From the NCBI GenBank assembly GCA_001600455.1, contig BCKC01000001.1, forward strand, positions 2,692,441-2,756,440: a stretch of DNA of 64,000 bases, written 5' to 3'. Source of the stretch: Endocalyx cinctus. Lineage: Eukaryota; Ascomycota; Sordariomycetes; Amphisphaeriales; Apiosporaceae. Position numbers and translations under genes: made by a program. Shown piece by piece: positions 22,888 through 33,393 of this stretch. Numbering within the stretch: position 1 is the stretch's first letter; each line of letters opens with the position of its first letter. The notes beneath the pieces were generated by a model that saw nothing but the letters and a program-made list of their open reading frames with translations, had not been told where the DNA came from and did no database searches.

Positions 22888-25454
22888 TCATACCGTGATT
22901 TCACGGCTAGGTCTCTTGGATAGACCAGAGTAGCTATTAAGCCACTCAAACACCTGACGATGCCATTCTAGAGAGTTTCCCTCCTTCTCGATCCAATGCC
23001 CCTCGTCTGCGAAAGTGAGGAACCTCGAAGGCGTCCCCAAAGTCCGGAGGGTACGATACGCCGCCAGACCCTCGCTAACGGGACAGACGTAGTCTCGGTC
23101 GCCGTGTACGACCAACATGGGCGTTTTCCAATTCTTGAGGAGGTCCGGCCGCGCCGGGTTGTACCGCTCGAGACCGTCCTGGTTCTTCCACATCAAAGGG
23201 GGGCCGCCGAAGTTTTCGCCGCGGTCAATGTAGTCGGTCGATAACATCAGCGTGGGGAGATGGAACATGCCGTTGTGGCAGACTAGTGCCTTGAACTGCG
23301 ATTTTGATGACTTTAGGTTAGGAATCACATGCCCCTTTTTTTTTTTGAAAAAGGATTGGGCGTAGAGAGACGCTTACTCGTCTGCCTAAGTCGTTGCCTT
23401 GTATCCAATTCATCATGTACCCACCGAAGCCAGCTCCCGCGGCTACAGCGTTATCGACGTCGATACCCGGTACTTGCTTGAGATATTCTATGCAATTGAC
23501 TAGGTCATCGTAGGCTCGGTTTCCCCAACTGTCTCGAATAGCTATTGGTTGTTAGTGAACAGACCTAAGATTCAAAGATCTCATCGTGTATATACCTCCT
23601 GTAAATTCCAACCCATATCCCGTACTACCTGTGATATTTGGCAGTACGACGACGTAACCTTGCTCAGCCCATACAGCCGCGTTCCACTGAAAGAATATTA
23701 GAAATGAATCATACCCAATTGTAGACCCCCCCCCCNNNNNNNNNNNNNNNNNNNNNNNNNNNNNNNNNNNNNNNNNNNNNNNNNNNNNNNNNNNNNNNNN
23801 NNNNNNNNNNNNNNNNNNNNNNNNNNNNNNNNNNNNNNNNNNNNNNNNNNNNNNNNNNNNNNNNNNNNNNNNNNNNNNNNNNNNNNNNNNNNNNNNNNNN
23901 CCCCCCAAAAAAAAAAAAAAAAAAATAAATAAATAAAACCTACTCTAAGATCCCAACTGTCAAGCCAAGCACTCATAGGACCGCCATGAACAAGAAGCGC
24001 CAGGGGATGCTTCTTGGACGGGGTAAAATCGCGGGGCTTCATCATCCAGGCATGAACACATTGCTCGCCCCCTCCTTCGAAATAAAATTCGGAAACTTGC
24101 TTCGAACTTAGTCCGAAGTTTGCCCCGTTTTTAGACGCCGACGATACGAATGCTGGCTCAGCCGTAGGGTCGCTATCGATAACCTGGAATAAACAACTTT
24201 CGACGAAGCTAGAACTGGTTACCAAGGCTTTTTCGTGGCTGCCTTTCGGCCCGAAGCGGTGGTAGGCCCTCACGGAACCTTTGCGGAGGAGGATCTCGGG
24301 GTAAGCATTCGGTTGGAGGTCCAACTTGTAGAGGCCTACTCTCCCGCAGTCGTGGGCCGTGAGGTATAGAAAGTGTCCATCGCCCGAAAATTCGAAGCCG
24401 GTCGGACTGAGCGGCCACTCCTTCCCGGTAACCATACCGAACACGTCGACGGCGACGGTCGATTCGGGTATATATAGGAATATCTCGACCTTCTCCAGAC
24501 ACCGCATCGAGCTGCGCAGGAAGGCGATCGTGGTCCCGTCCGGGCCGAAGCGCGGATGCGCGCTTACGCCTCCTAGGCGGTCCGCGGTAGCCGCTTTTAT
24601 TTTTTGCGGCGCCTGTTTCGCCGACGCGGCGAAAGAGTCCAGGGCGACGTAGTAGACGTCGCTGGACTCGGCCGATAAGGGATCTTTGACGCCCGGCTCC
24701 TCGGCTACGAAGATGATACCGCGCTGCGATAGGTCGTATTCGTCCTTCACGTCGCCCGGTTCGCCGACCCGGTTGGGAGCTTCGAGATCGGTGCCTTCTA
24801 GCGCGTTGTGAAGGTCGTCCGCGAGCTGGTATCCGTAGTTCTCGTCTTTGGTCAAAGTCGAGTACCATATGCTGTACTTCTCCATCGGTTTGTACGTGTC
24901 CCACTGTATCGATATCAAGTGTATGTCAGCTGTACAGTTCAATGATGTCTTTGCTAAGCTATACTGACCACCCGGACGCGATAGCCGTCGTAAACCCGTC
25001 CCGTGTGTGGTTCCTTATGCAGTACATTGTTGAACAACTCTCCCTTGGTATCCACCAGCCCAACCACGGAAAATGCGATCGTATCAGGGCTGAGGGAAAC
25101 CACTTTCAAACCCCTGACCGGAGCAGGAATATGACCGGCGATCTGAATTTGGGTAGGGTATTTATCAGGGTCGATAATCACAATCATGCTATATCCGTAC
25201 GAGGCCTCTTTCAAGTAGATGACCTTATTAGACCCGTCCCCGAGCCATATCGCGTCATGCGCCGTCGGATCCTCGATGAGCGAGCGGGTATCTCCGGTCT
25301 CGATATGCATAATCCGAACTTCTTTCCGGGTATCACCAGATATGTCATAGGTGGATTGGGTATACAACGCAAGAGTTCCATCGTGATTCGGCACGGCGGG
25401 TCCTCTTCGAGGGGTAGAGACCAGTACCTCCGGGGTTAACTTCTTCACAAGCAT
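22888..25454 (-). CDS. DPP5-like S9 peptidase with Ser-to-Gly at the nucleophile
   Basis: Five exons: 25454-24969, 24903-23944, 23686-23596, 23541-23378 and 23295-22888, in frame, 702 aa. The 165-base N gap lies inside intron 2 (23687-23943), so no coding sequence is lost. The N-terminal half is the beta-propeller ([40 protein letters not shown]). The hydrolase domain has [54 protein letters not shown] (catalytic Asp635) and [17 protein letters not shown] (catalytic His667). The expected GxSxGG elbow reads [11 protein letters not shown]: residue 550 is Gly (codon GGC at 23429-23431) where active enzymes have Ser. Everything else is conserved, so this is either a pseudo-peptidase or a one-base error (AGC to GGC). 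No signal peptide is visible, unlike secreted DppV, suggesting an intracellular protein. Confidence 0.92.
23736..23900. other. Assembly gap (165 N) flanked by poly-C and poly-A
   Basis: A run of N is bordered by C homopolymers on both sides and a poly-A tract on the right. It sits inside the second intron of the DPP5-like gene, so the protein model is unaffected. Flanking homopolymers suggest a sequencing or assembly failure at a low-complexity intron. Confidence 0.99.
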
Positions 25455-26795
25455 CTCGAAAGATATGCTGCTTCAAGAACAGAGCTCAAAACGGTACTTG
25501 TTTACGGAATTCGTTGACAGAACCAATATCAAATGAAGGAAAAAGAAAATAAATTATCAAGTCATTACGAATTATCTGGAATGTCGCACACGAGGTGCAA
25601 GTAATGGCGAACCAGCTTACGCGGACTGTTTGGTTCTGATGAGAGCCAATGCTCTAGGGAGAAATATGGCAGCCTAGATTAAGGATTTTCCGGCACCGAT
25701 GATTTTCTAACTGAGCATAACTTATTTAGATTGTATTGATGAAACCATATTATGTATGTTATATGAAAGGGGGAAAAAAGGACATCATATCTTTTCCCCT
25801 TATTCTAAGTAAATCAGAATGTTGGTATGTCGTCTAGTAGTATTGAAAGTCGACATATTTGTCATGCAGTATGCCGAGGTGATTCTGAACATTTTGGCCA
25901 AGACAGACTCGAATCTTCAAGATCTAGCGTTACATCATTGAATCTAACTTACAGGGTTTCCTAGAATCAAGGGTATGGTAATTGATATCATAATCTGTGG
26001 AAATTCGGAATTCGATATTTCCCATTGCAAGTTCTTGATGATAACTGGTCTAACATCATGCGTCTATTTCTTTCAGATGTCGGTGTACCTGTCAGATTGC
26101 ATAGATTAATTAGTTTAATCAGTAATTTTCAAATTCCAACCTTTGATATATCCTAAAACTGCGCTATAAATATAATCAATTTCAGATCCCGATATCGGTC
26201 TCATCGAAGCTGATCGAAGGTAAGACATATTCGATAGTTGTTACTCGCGATTATTGCTTTATGTGACGATAATTCAATTTAGAAGCTTTGAGAGAATATC
26301 CGATAACTTTCCCAGGTTACTTTTCGGTATCTGGCAGATCTCTAACATCCAATCGCAAGATCGAAAAGTAATCCCGAATACCAAGTATACATGAGCTAAT
26401 ATAAGAAAAACGGGTACCTCTCATATAAAAAAAAAATCTCCGTTTTAGCTCCAATGCATCCCGGCGAGCTTCCGCTTTTCTTCCTTTGCTTTTCGTAGAA
26501 GGGTTCCCGCCCCTTAGTTGGAGCGAGGTGCATTCACTGAGACTCCTCACCCAGTCGCCGATTTGTGCCGTTTCTCGAGCGGGTGACGACGGAGAGAGAG
26601 AGAGAGAGCTTTGCTCCAATATCGCGACAGTCCTCCAACTCCAACCCGAACTGTACCGTACCGTACCACATCGTACCGGGCAATACCAACACCAACGACG
26701 ACTGTCGCACCTCTTTCTCATCTTTCCCCTCCTCTTCACTCACCACCTGAAACTCGATATATATCAGCGAATACCAGTAATATATCGTTCTCAAC
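25455..26795. promoter_or_regulatory. Divergent intergenic region between the DPP5-like gene and a conserved fungal gene
   Basis: About 1.3 kb containing both promoters. The right end (26486-26795) is more GC-rich, with a (GA)n stretch at 26597-26610 and repeated GTACCGTACC units near 26653-26680, likely the leader of the downstream gene. Overlapping open frames on both strands here lack protein character. Confidence 0.45.
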
Positions 26796-27854
26796 ATGTC
26801 TTCGCCTACACCGAAATCGCTCCAAAATACCTCTTCGTCTTCAACGTCGTCATGGAATACGAAAAATCTGGGATTGAGGCTGGCGACCGACTTCACAAGC
26901 GCGGCATGCGCCGCCTCCATGGTAGCACCTCTCATATCAATTATCGACCGGTAAGTCATTTGCGTCTCTCACTCTATATTTCAACCATGTATCGAAATTA
27001 CCCTAGTGCCTCTACGTCCAACACCCCTGTCTTTTTAAATGTCGTAATCAGAATCGCTGACATCAATATCAAAATTAACAAACAGGTCGATCATGGAAAA
27101 TGCCTCGGGCCGTAACACGTTAACGAACAGCCTCAAGAACTCACTACGCACCTTCCTCCTCCGGCCCCACGCGCTCCTATTCTCCAAGCCCGTCGCGCTC
27201 ATCTTCATGCTGTACGGGGGCACGTACCTCACCGCGAACGCGCTCGACACGGCGACGTCGACGGCGCGGGGCGGTCTGCGCGCCGACCACGTCACCTCGG
27301 GCACGCCCAAGTTCGTCGCCTCCTCGGCCGCCAACGTCGGCCTGTGCGTCTACAAGGACCAGGCGTACGTGCGCATGTTCGGCCCCGCGACCGGCGGAGG
27401 CGCCCCGCCGCGTCCCGTCGCCCTGCCGAGCTACGCCCTCTTCGCCCTGCGCGATTGCATCACCATCTTCGCCTCTTTCAACGTTCCCCCTTTACTAGGT
27501 CCGCTCTTATCCGATCGCGTCCTCGCCGATCGCGTCAAGAGGTTCGTCGACGGCACCACCGTCGCGCAGTTTTGCGCCCCCGCCGCCGTCCAGCTGCTCT
27601 CTACCCCCGTTCACCTGCTCGGTCTCGACTTGTATAATCGGCCTTCTGCCGTCGCCTCGTCCGCTACCGCCGGCGCCGCGGGAGGAGGTGGGAGCGCCGT
27701 CGTCGGTCCCTCGTGGGCGGATCGCTGGGCTTTGGTCAGGAAGAACTGGCCCATAAGCACGGCTGCTCGCATATGTAGGATAGTCCCGGCGTTTGGGGTG
27801 GGTGGGACGGTGAATACCAAGGTGCGGAAGAATCTCATGGGAAGACTGGTTTAG
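26796..27854 (+). CDS. Conserved fungal protein of unknown function, likely organellar membrane-associated
   Basis: Exons 26796-26950 and 27086-27854 (135-bp intron, phase 2) encode 307 aa, starting MSSPTPKSLQNTSSSS. Segments I associate with a conserved fungal family are NLGLRLATDFTSAACAASMV, APLISIIDRSIMENASGR, PVALIFMLYGGTYLTANALD, VTSGTPKFVASSAANVGLCV, ALRDCITIFASFNVPPLLGP, FCAPAAVQLLSTPVHLLGLD and ARICRIVPAFGVGGTVNTKV. From memory it resembles the family typified by fission yeast SPBC365.16, whose function is unknown; that link is tentative. The pattern of six or so moderately hydrophobic helices with small residues and positive loops resembles mitochondrial carrier-like folds. A Gly/Ala-rich insertion (SSATAGAAGGGGS) lies near aa 248. 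The exon is strongly GC-rich. Confidence 0.8.
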
Positions 27855-28357
27855 AAGGATAATGGATATAAAGTATATATGCATATTTTGCTATATATAT
27901 ATATATATACTCTCACGCATACACACGCGCGCGTGTAACTAGACGATTTGATATGCAGAATTAGCATTGGCGTTTGTGTAGAGGTGGACTGAAAGAAAAA
28001 AAAAAAAAGGGAGAAGAAGGCATGGTTATCTAATGGGATTCGACCGGTTGCAAAAGCTAAAAAAAAGCATACGGATCTATTCGACGTTACGGAACGGGTA
28101 TGGGGATATGGGCGATATGGAAAAACGAGGCCGGGGAATATTTGACAGGATCATGGCAGGTATTACAGTGGGAATCGCGAGACAATGGCATTCATGAGCG
28201 CAATTACTTCCCCTCACATACTGTGATCTATATATTTATATATAGAAAATAGAGATAGAGTAATGGATTGTTCTTGATTTGAGATAGAAATATACAAAGA
28301 TAAATGGACCTGATAACGTATTCGCCACTGGTATCATCAATACTCCTTCCCATCAAG
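27855..28357. other. Intergenic spacer between convergent genes
   Basis: About 500 bp with an (AT)n microsatellite at 27892-27909, an ACACGCGCGCGTG patch just after it and a poly-A run at 27993-28005. It carries the 3' ends of the two flanking convergent genes; nothing else seen. Confidence 0.5.
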
Positions 28358-30481
28358 TCAAATAAACCCAATCTGAGTCAAAGCCGCCACGATCTTATCC
28401 GTCTCTGTGTTTGTGCGCGGTTGCCGTCGATAGTCACCCGTGTTGATGTAGTTCTCCCAGAACTGGAGGCCCTCGATGCCCTCCTCGCGGCAGAGCACGC
28501 CCCTCTCTTCCGCCATCTCCAGCTCTTCTTCGGCAACCCCTATGCTCCAGCCGAACCGCTCGGCCGCGTCTTGCGCGGTGACGCCACGACCGAACTCCTG
28601 CCAGTCCCAGGAAACTTCCCGATCCGGGGGGATGTCGTGAAGTTCGCGCAGCCACACGAGGAGGGCCTTGATCGTCGATTCATCCGTCTGATCGCGGCTC
28701 TGAACCACCATGACGCCGCTCTTGAAAGTTCGTAGTCGTACCGGTAGTTTCAGCTTCTGCCATAATTGGGCGGCCTTCTCGAAATCGTTAGGGCTCACTA
28801 GCTCGACACCCCCGCGAGCCCGGTTGAACATGGCCCAGAGGTCGACAAGGCTTATGATCCCGCCAGCCTTTTTCAGCACCCCGCGCGCGTCATCTGTCAA
28901 GAACTCGGCGAGGTTCCTTGACAACTCGGAGAGATACAGCGATTCTGATCCTGAGCCACTACCCCCACCTACGATGTCCTTGGTTGTGACGAGCCCTAAC
29001 TGGCTGGCGGATTCGGCAAGTAATGCATTCGCTTCGGAAGAAGCGCTGTCTGCGCCATTATTGACTTGTCGCGCAAACGACTCTGCAAGTGCTACGATAT
29101 CCTTAGCCGATGACATCAACGCCTCAAGATCTTCAAACGAGCTACCGATCATGAGCTCATTGTTTTTGCGCCGGTCTAGACCCATCTGTTCCAATCCGGC
29201 AATACCTGCCGTCTTCTTTCTTACAGAGCCCGAAGCAAAGCCAGATCGTGGGTCAGTAGCAGCTTCATCGGCACCTCCGTTGCTCTTAGGAATCGGCGGT
29301 GCCTCTTGCAGTAACCATTTTCTCTGCGTCATGGAATCTTTAAGTCTTGCGTAGAAAATTTTGTCCCCTCCGCTACGGAAGGATATCTTGACGCTATCTG
29401 GGTTCTCTAAACCAGCAACGTTCCCGAAGTTCAGCGTCGGTCCTGGGGAGTCTGTTCTCGGCTGCTGTTTCGCGACCTGTATAGGAACATCGTGGGATAT
29501 CAGGGGCGCGCCGCACATCTCGCAAGATAGAAGAGACGGATGATTTGAGAAAGTACAGCGTGGACACTGGAATCCGTCTGCATCGTTGGTCGCTGCTGGA
29601 TCTGAAGGAGTAGACTGACTACCGAAGCTCGATACAATTGGTGACTGGGTCGGCGTTCCTGACGAGGCCAGTTGTCTATTCGTAACATTCGATATCGCAG
29701 CTTTAAGAATGTGCGTCAAAGACGGCTTGATACCGCAAGCTAAACATGGGGGCAGTGGCGTATGGGCGTTTGCCGTAGTCGGGTCGAAATTGGAAGGAAC
29801 CGGATTCGGGAAACTGCATATCGTACAGACCCACGTCGCATTGCTGGCTTGAGATGGAGCTGTAGACGGGGAGCGAAAGGCGGACTCGGAATTCGACAAT
29901 GGAGAACCAGCTCGACCGTTTCGCGAGGGACTCGAAGAAGCGACAGCGGCAGCTCTAGACTGCAGCGATGCTCTCTTGGCGGGTTTTGGGAAGAGAGTTA
30001 CCTTAGCAGAAGATTTCATAAATCCAGCCTGTATGTGTAGGTGATCGATTGATCGGCCAAGTAATTAGTATAATAACATCTCGCATATATTTCCGAGGTA
30101 GATGGGATTGGATATCATACGTAATATTCATATCTCTCTACATCTTTCAGATCTAAAGCAACAGAATGCTTCCTCGGTTCTTGTTGATCGACGTAACATA
30201 TTCTATGTGAGGTCAAGTAAACTTGGCCATTTTGCTGAAGGGGGAGCTTGTATTTCCTGAATACAGTTCCATCATAATTGTTACCGTCAGTATTTGCAAT
30301 TATCTCTAGTCGTATATATGTACGGATAGACAGGAATATAGCATCGTTCGTCATCAATAATAAATGACAATACTACTCACCCCTCATACAACCCCACATT
30401 GTCCTGGACAAAGAGGAGGACCTCATCTGGAAGATAGGAAGGCCTGAGAGCGGTTGTGAGGTCTATTTGTTTTAGAAACAT
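28358..30481 (-). CDS. VPS36: VPS36, ESCRT-II subunit with GLUE domain and two NZF fingers
   Basis: Three exons, 30481-30381, 30256-30121 and 30028-28358, give 635 aa. The GLUE domain starts at once (MFLKQIDLTTALRPSYLPDE, NGQVYLTSHRICYVD, DLKDVERYEYYAGFMKSSAK) and is interrupted, as in budding yeast Vps36, by two NZF zinc fingers: Cys147/150/174/177 and Cys234/237/248/251 (FQCPRCTFSNHPSLLSCEMCG). The second part of GLUE follows (VKISFRSGGDKIFYARLKDS). The C-terminal half carries the tandem winged helices (LSRNLAEFLTDD, GGIISLVDLWAMFNRARGGV, TAQDAAERFGWSIGVAEEEL). With Vps22 and Vps25 it sorts ubiquitinated cargo at endosomes, binding phosphoinositide and ubiquitin through GLUE/NZF. The first NZF has a longer than usual loop between its Cys pairs (23 residues). 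Confidence 0.95.
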
Positions 30482-32262
30482 TCGTCATGTCATATCCTTG
30501 AAGATGAAAAAAATATGTTTAAAATCTCAAAATGGTTGAGTAAATTATTTTCGTTTCACCCCTCTCAAAGGAATGATGAATATGAGTACAAAAAAAAAGT
30601 AAAGCCTGCGATAATGAATATCATGTGCTCTTTAACTAAAAGCGTCCACGGGTAGCAGTGTAGGTGCCAGCCAACCTAAATACCTGCCTAGGCTGCTAGG
30701 TATTTACTACCGTACCTAAGGCCGCTAAGGTTGGTAAGTAAACTTAAGTACTTAGTGGTACTCAGTATGTATGTGGAGGCCTGCGACTGCTACTTACTCC
30801 ACATATACGTAACATAGTTTTAGCCAGTTAGCTTGGGCTACTCTACAGCCGATTAGTTCTTTACTTCTCGTACTTTACACAGTACAATTATCCCACGCCT
30901 TAGCCCGTGTTCCAGATATGGATGCTTCAGCTTATAATAATTGTAGCCATTGCTTTGCTTTATATTTCGAGAGCTTCAGCCCTTCTCGCAGGGCGTCAAG
31001 AGGCTCAATATCTTAACTCTGCGTTCCTTGCTGACAGTGTGTATGTCTAAACTGGCAGTCCTCATTGGTCGCAGGGTTGGTCTTCGGCTTTGGTTAAGAC
31101 TGGTTTGGTAACAGCATGTTAGGAGTTTTCCCCATCGTCAGCATATAAATACGCTGAATACGATAGCAGCTACGTCGGCTCTCATGTGAGCCGCCCTCTA
31201 CAATTCTCCCTTTGAATACTGCGGTGAACGACGTCTTATCATGATGGATTCTGAGATAGGTAACGAGCTTGAATCGTCTGCGTTTAATTCGCTTTGGAGG
31301 AATCTTGGCGTATAGAGTATGGAGAGATGGTACAACAGCTGGGAAGAGAACCGATAGGCAGGAAGACGGTAGACAGAATCACAAAGTGGTGTTATATAGG
31401 TAGATCATTCAGCAACGGAGAAATGCCTCCATTTATAACACTCATCTCATGCTACTTTCTAGGACGTCGTTTCAGGATACCAGACAGCAACCGTGACTCA
31501 GTAGAAAAATAATAAATTGAAAATACAGCACCCGTAAGAGGAATATCCTAACTGGTCATACTTGCCCGCAGTTTCAACAATTATACTTTACTATCTGGTA
31601 CGAAAAAGGCTCTCAAGAAAAATGCACCTACATTATTAGTAGCTAGATGCTAAGCATACAAATGCCATCGCATAGATGAGAGAAGATACAAAATATATAT
31701 TCCCTCCTATTTAAGACAAAATTCTAAAAGTTTGCTCCCTTGATATTTGTGCAAGCCACTTCGGACGGTCCTTATAACCGCTCACCTAGTCGATTCTGTT
31801 CTATCTGAGCGGCGCAATATGTTATTTTGAATAAAGCTTTTCGGGGTCCAAATGGTCTGAACGAGACCATGGACTGTACTATATTCGACTTATTCACAGG
31901 ACATTTATCTCGACTTGACATGGTATTATGAACTTAAGTCGAGTTTGTGACTCTCATTGTGGTGAGTCGACCTAGTTAAGAAAGATTCGGACGAGAGTAT
32001 TGAGGCTGCGCGTCAACGGATCTTAGACCTCATCCGGGAGGATACTGGTTGGGCGCTATTGTTACAGATGCTCCGCTCGGAGAGGACAGTTTTAGGATGG
32101 AGGAAGGTGTAAAGCCGTACATAAAGAATTACTTACCGCACTGCGACGAATTGTGTAGAATTTAGAATAGCTCAGGCCCTATAGCAGTAGTCATACTATG
32201 TAACTTTTATATATGATCGTAGACTTTGAATATATTAAACTTGAAGCGCTGATACCTACTGG
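30482..32262. other. Intergenic spacer with TACCTA-type repeats and weak coding fragments
   Basis: The left part (30665-30790) is crowded with short inverted TACCTA/TAGGTA-type units (CCTGCCTAGGCTGCTAGG and similar). At 31966-32112 a plus-strand frame reads DLVKKDSDESIEAARQRILD and ends in RSERTVLGWRKV; it looks like a degraded coding fragment but has no start and no identifiable family. An ATG-lacking frame at 31294-31512 is not supported. Confidence 0.4.
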
Positions 32263-32800
32263 TCAATAATGATATATGTACAGGCTGTATAGTTGTCCGA
32301 GGGTCCTAGGATCAAGTTCTCTTAAAATAGGATCAACCTCAGAGTAACCACCGTAGCCAGCGCCAACGTCCCAATTATAATCATACGCTGGATGGAATGG
32401 AACCACCACGACGTCGACAACTGGTAGTTCCACAAACTCGCATATCTGGGGATCTCATTACGTATTACTTGCTCATTGACGGGTGCTTACGTAGACGAAT
32501 GGCTATCCACCGAGAAAGACGTGTCTAAATCCTCAGCTAATCCTGATCACTTAGCTCCGGAATACTTCATGAAGACTGATGAACGAGTCCTTCGACCTGA
32601 ACATGCCCAATGGGCTCCGGCCGCGGTGGGATTGCCAAGTTACGCTTTAACGATGCGAATGTGGGTTCTGCAATCTGTAATCCATCATAGATAATGATAG
32701 CACGTCTGAGGGTGCCACTGGTGATCCGCAGTGCTCTTCTGATATCTATGCAGATGAGGAATGTTTGTATGCATCTAGTGATAGGCTCCTGAGAAACCGG
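32263..32800 (-). other. Unresolved cryptic gene or relic on the minus strand
   Basis: Several signals coincide on the minus strand. One open frame (32788-32567) follows a good acceptor (TTTCTCAG) and contains DIRRALRITSGTLRRAIIIY and IAEPTFASLKRNLAIPPRPE. A consensus 45-bp intron (GTAAGC donor at 32490, CCCCAG acceptor ending 32446) joins GVDSHSST-like sequence in phase 2 to YASLWNYQLSTSWWFHSIQR followed by a hydrophobic helix (MIIIGTLALATVVTLRLILF), ending at a stop at 32322-32324. In another phase the last exon reads VELPVVDVVVVPFHPAYDYN. I could not connect these parts into one frame; stops lie between them. It could be a small membrane-protein gene with further unseen introns, or a decayed gene. 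Confidence 0.3.
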
Positions 32801-33393
32801 TGTTTACTAAGCTAGGTAATTATTAAGGGAATATTGAAGTTGAATAATAGCAGTATAAATTTTATATTATCTTGAAGAAGAAGGAAAATAATAATGAAAA
32901 AACAAAGGTATTAAGTGAATAGAACTGTGTTTCGTTGTTTGTCATTGTAAACTTACGGCGTCATATATTTAATGTCATGCAAGTTTGTTCATTCTTGGGT
33001 TGTGTATAAATTCACAACTCGCATTCACTATGCATTAAACATTCAATTAAGCATAACAAACTAATCACGTCTGACAAGACAAGTCACAAGCTCGGCAACA
33101 GCTGGCGCTTACTGCGCCAACTCACTAAATTCGCTATATCAGTTTCGCCTTCTTCTCACCGATTTATTCTTCTTTTATTTCTCACCCACATCATTTAATC
33201 TTTGACTTCTCAATCTCTAATCATTCCATCAACTCGTTTGCGTGATATAACATCAGTTACGACCTCTTCAAGGTAGTAACTATCTTGTTGTATTCATACG
33301 AAGATTAATTTCTTTTTTTCTTTTCTCATACTAATTTTATTATTTTCGTCTTCTGACCAAGAACCGTCAAAAGAGTGTAACTAAAGAATAATA
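32801..33393 (+). promoter_or_regulatory. Promoter and leader region of the SAC3/GANP gene
   Basis: AT-rich and then pyrimidine-rich upstream sequence of the THP3-like gene (TTCTTCTTTTATTTCTC at 33167-33183 and TTTCTTTTTTTCTTTTCTC at 33309-33327). No gene recognised. Confidence 0.4.

Noticed and set aside
24209..24904. 231-codon alternative frame within the DPP5-like gene
   Set aside because: Arg-rich shadow; the other minus-strand frame is the conserved propeller.
31294..31512. 72-codon plus-strand frame
   Set aside because: Non-ATG start, no recognisable family, and sits in repeat-rich spacer.
32476..32694. 72-codon plus-strand frame (DEWLSTEKDVSKSSANPDHL...)
   Set aside because: TTG start; no domain; overlaps minus-strand consensus splice sites that I judged the better, though still weak, signal.
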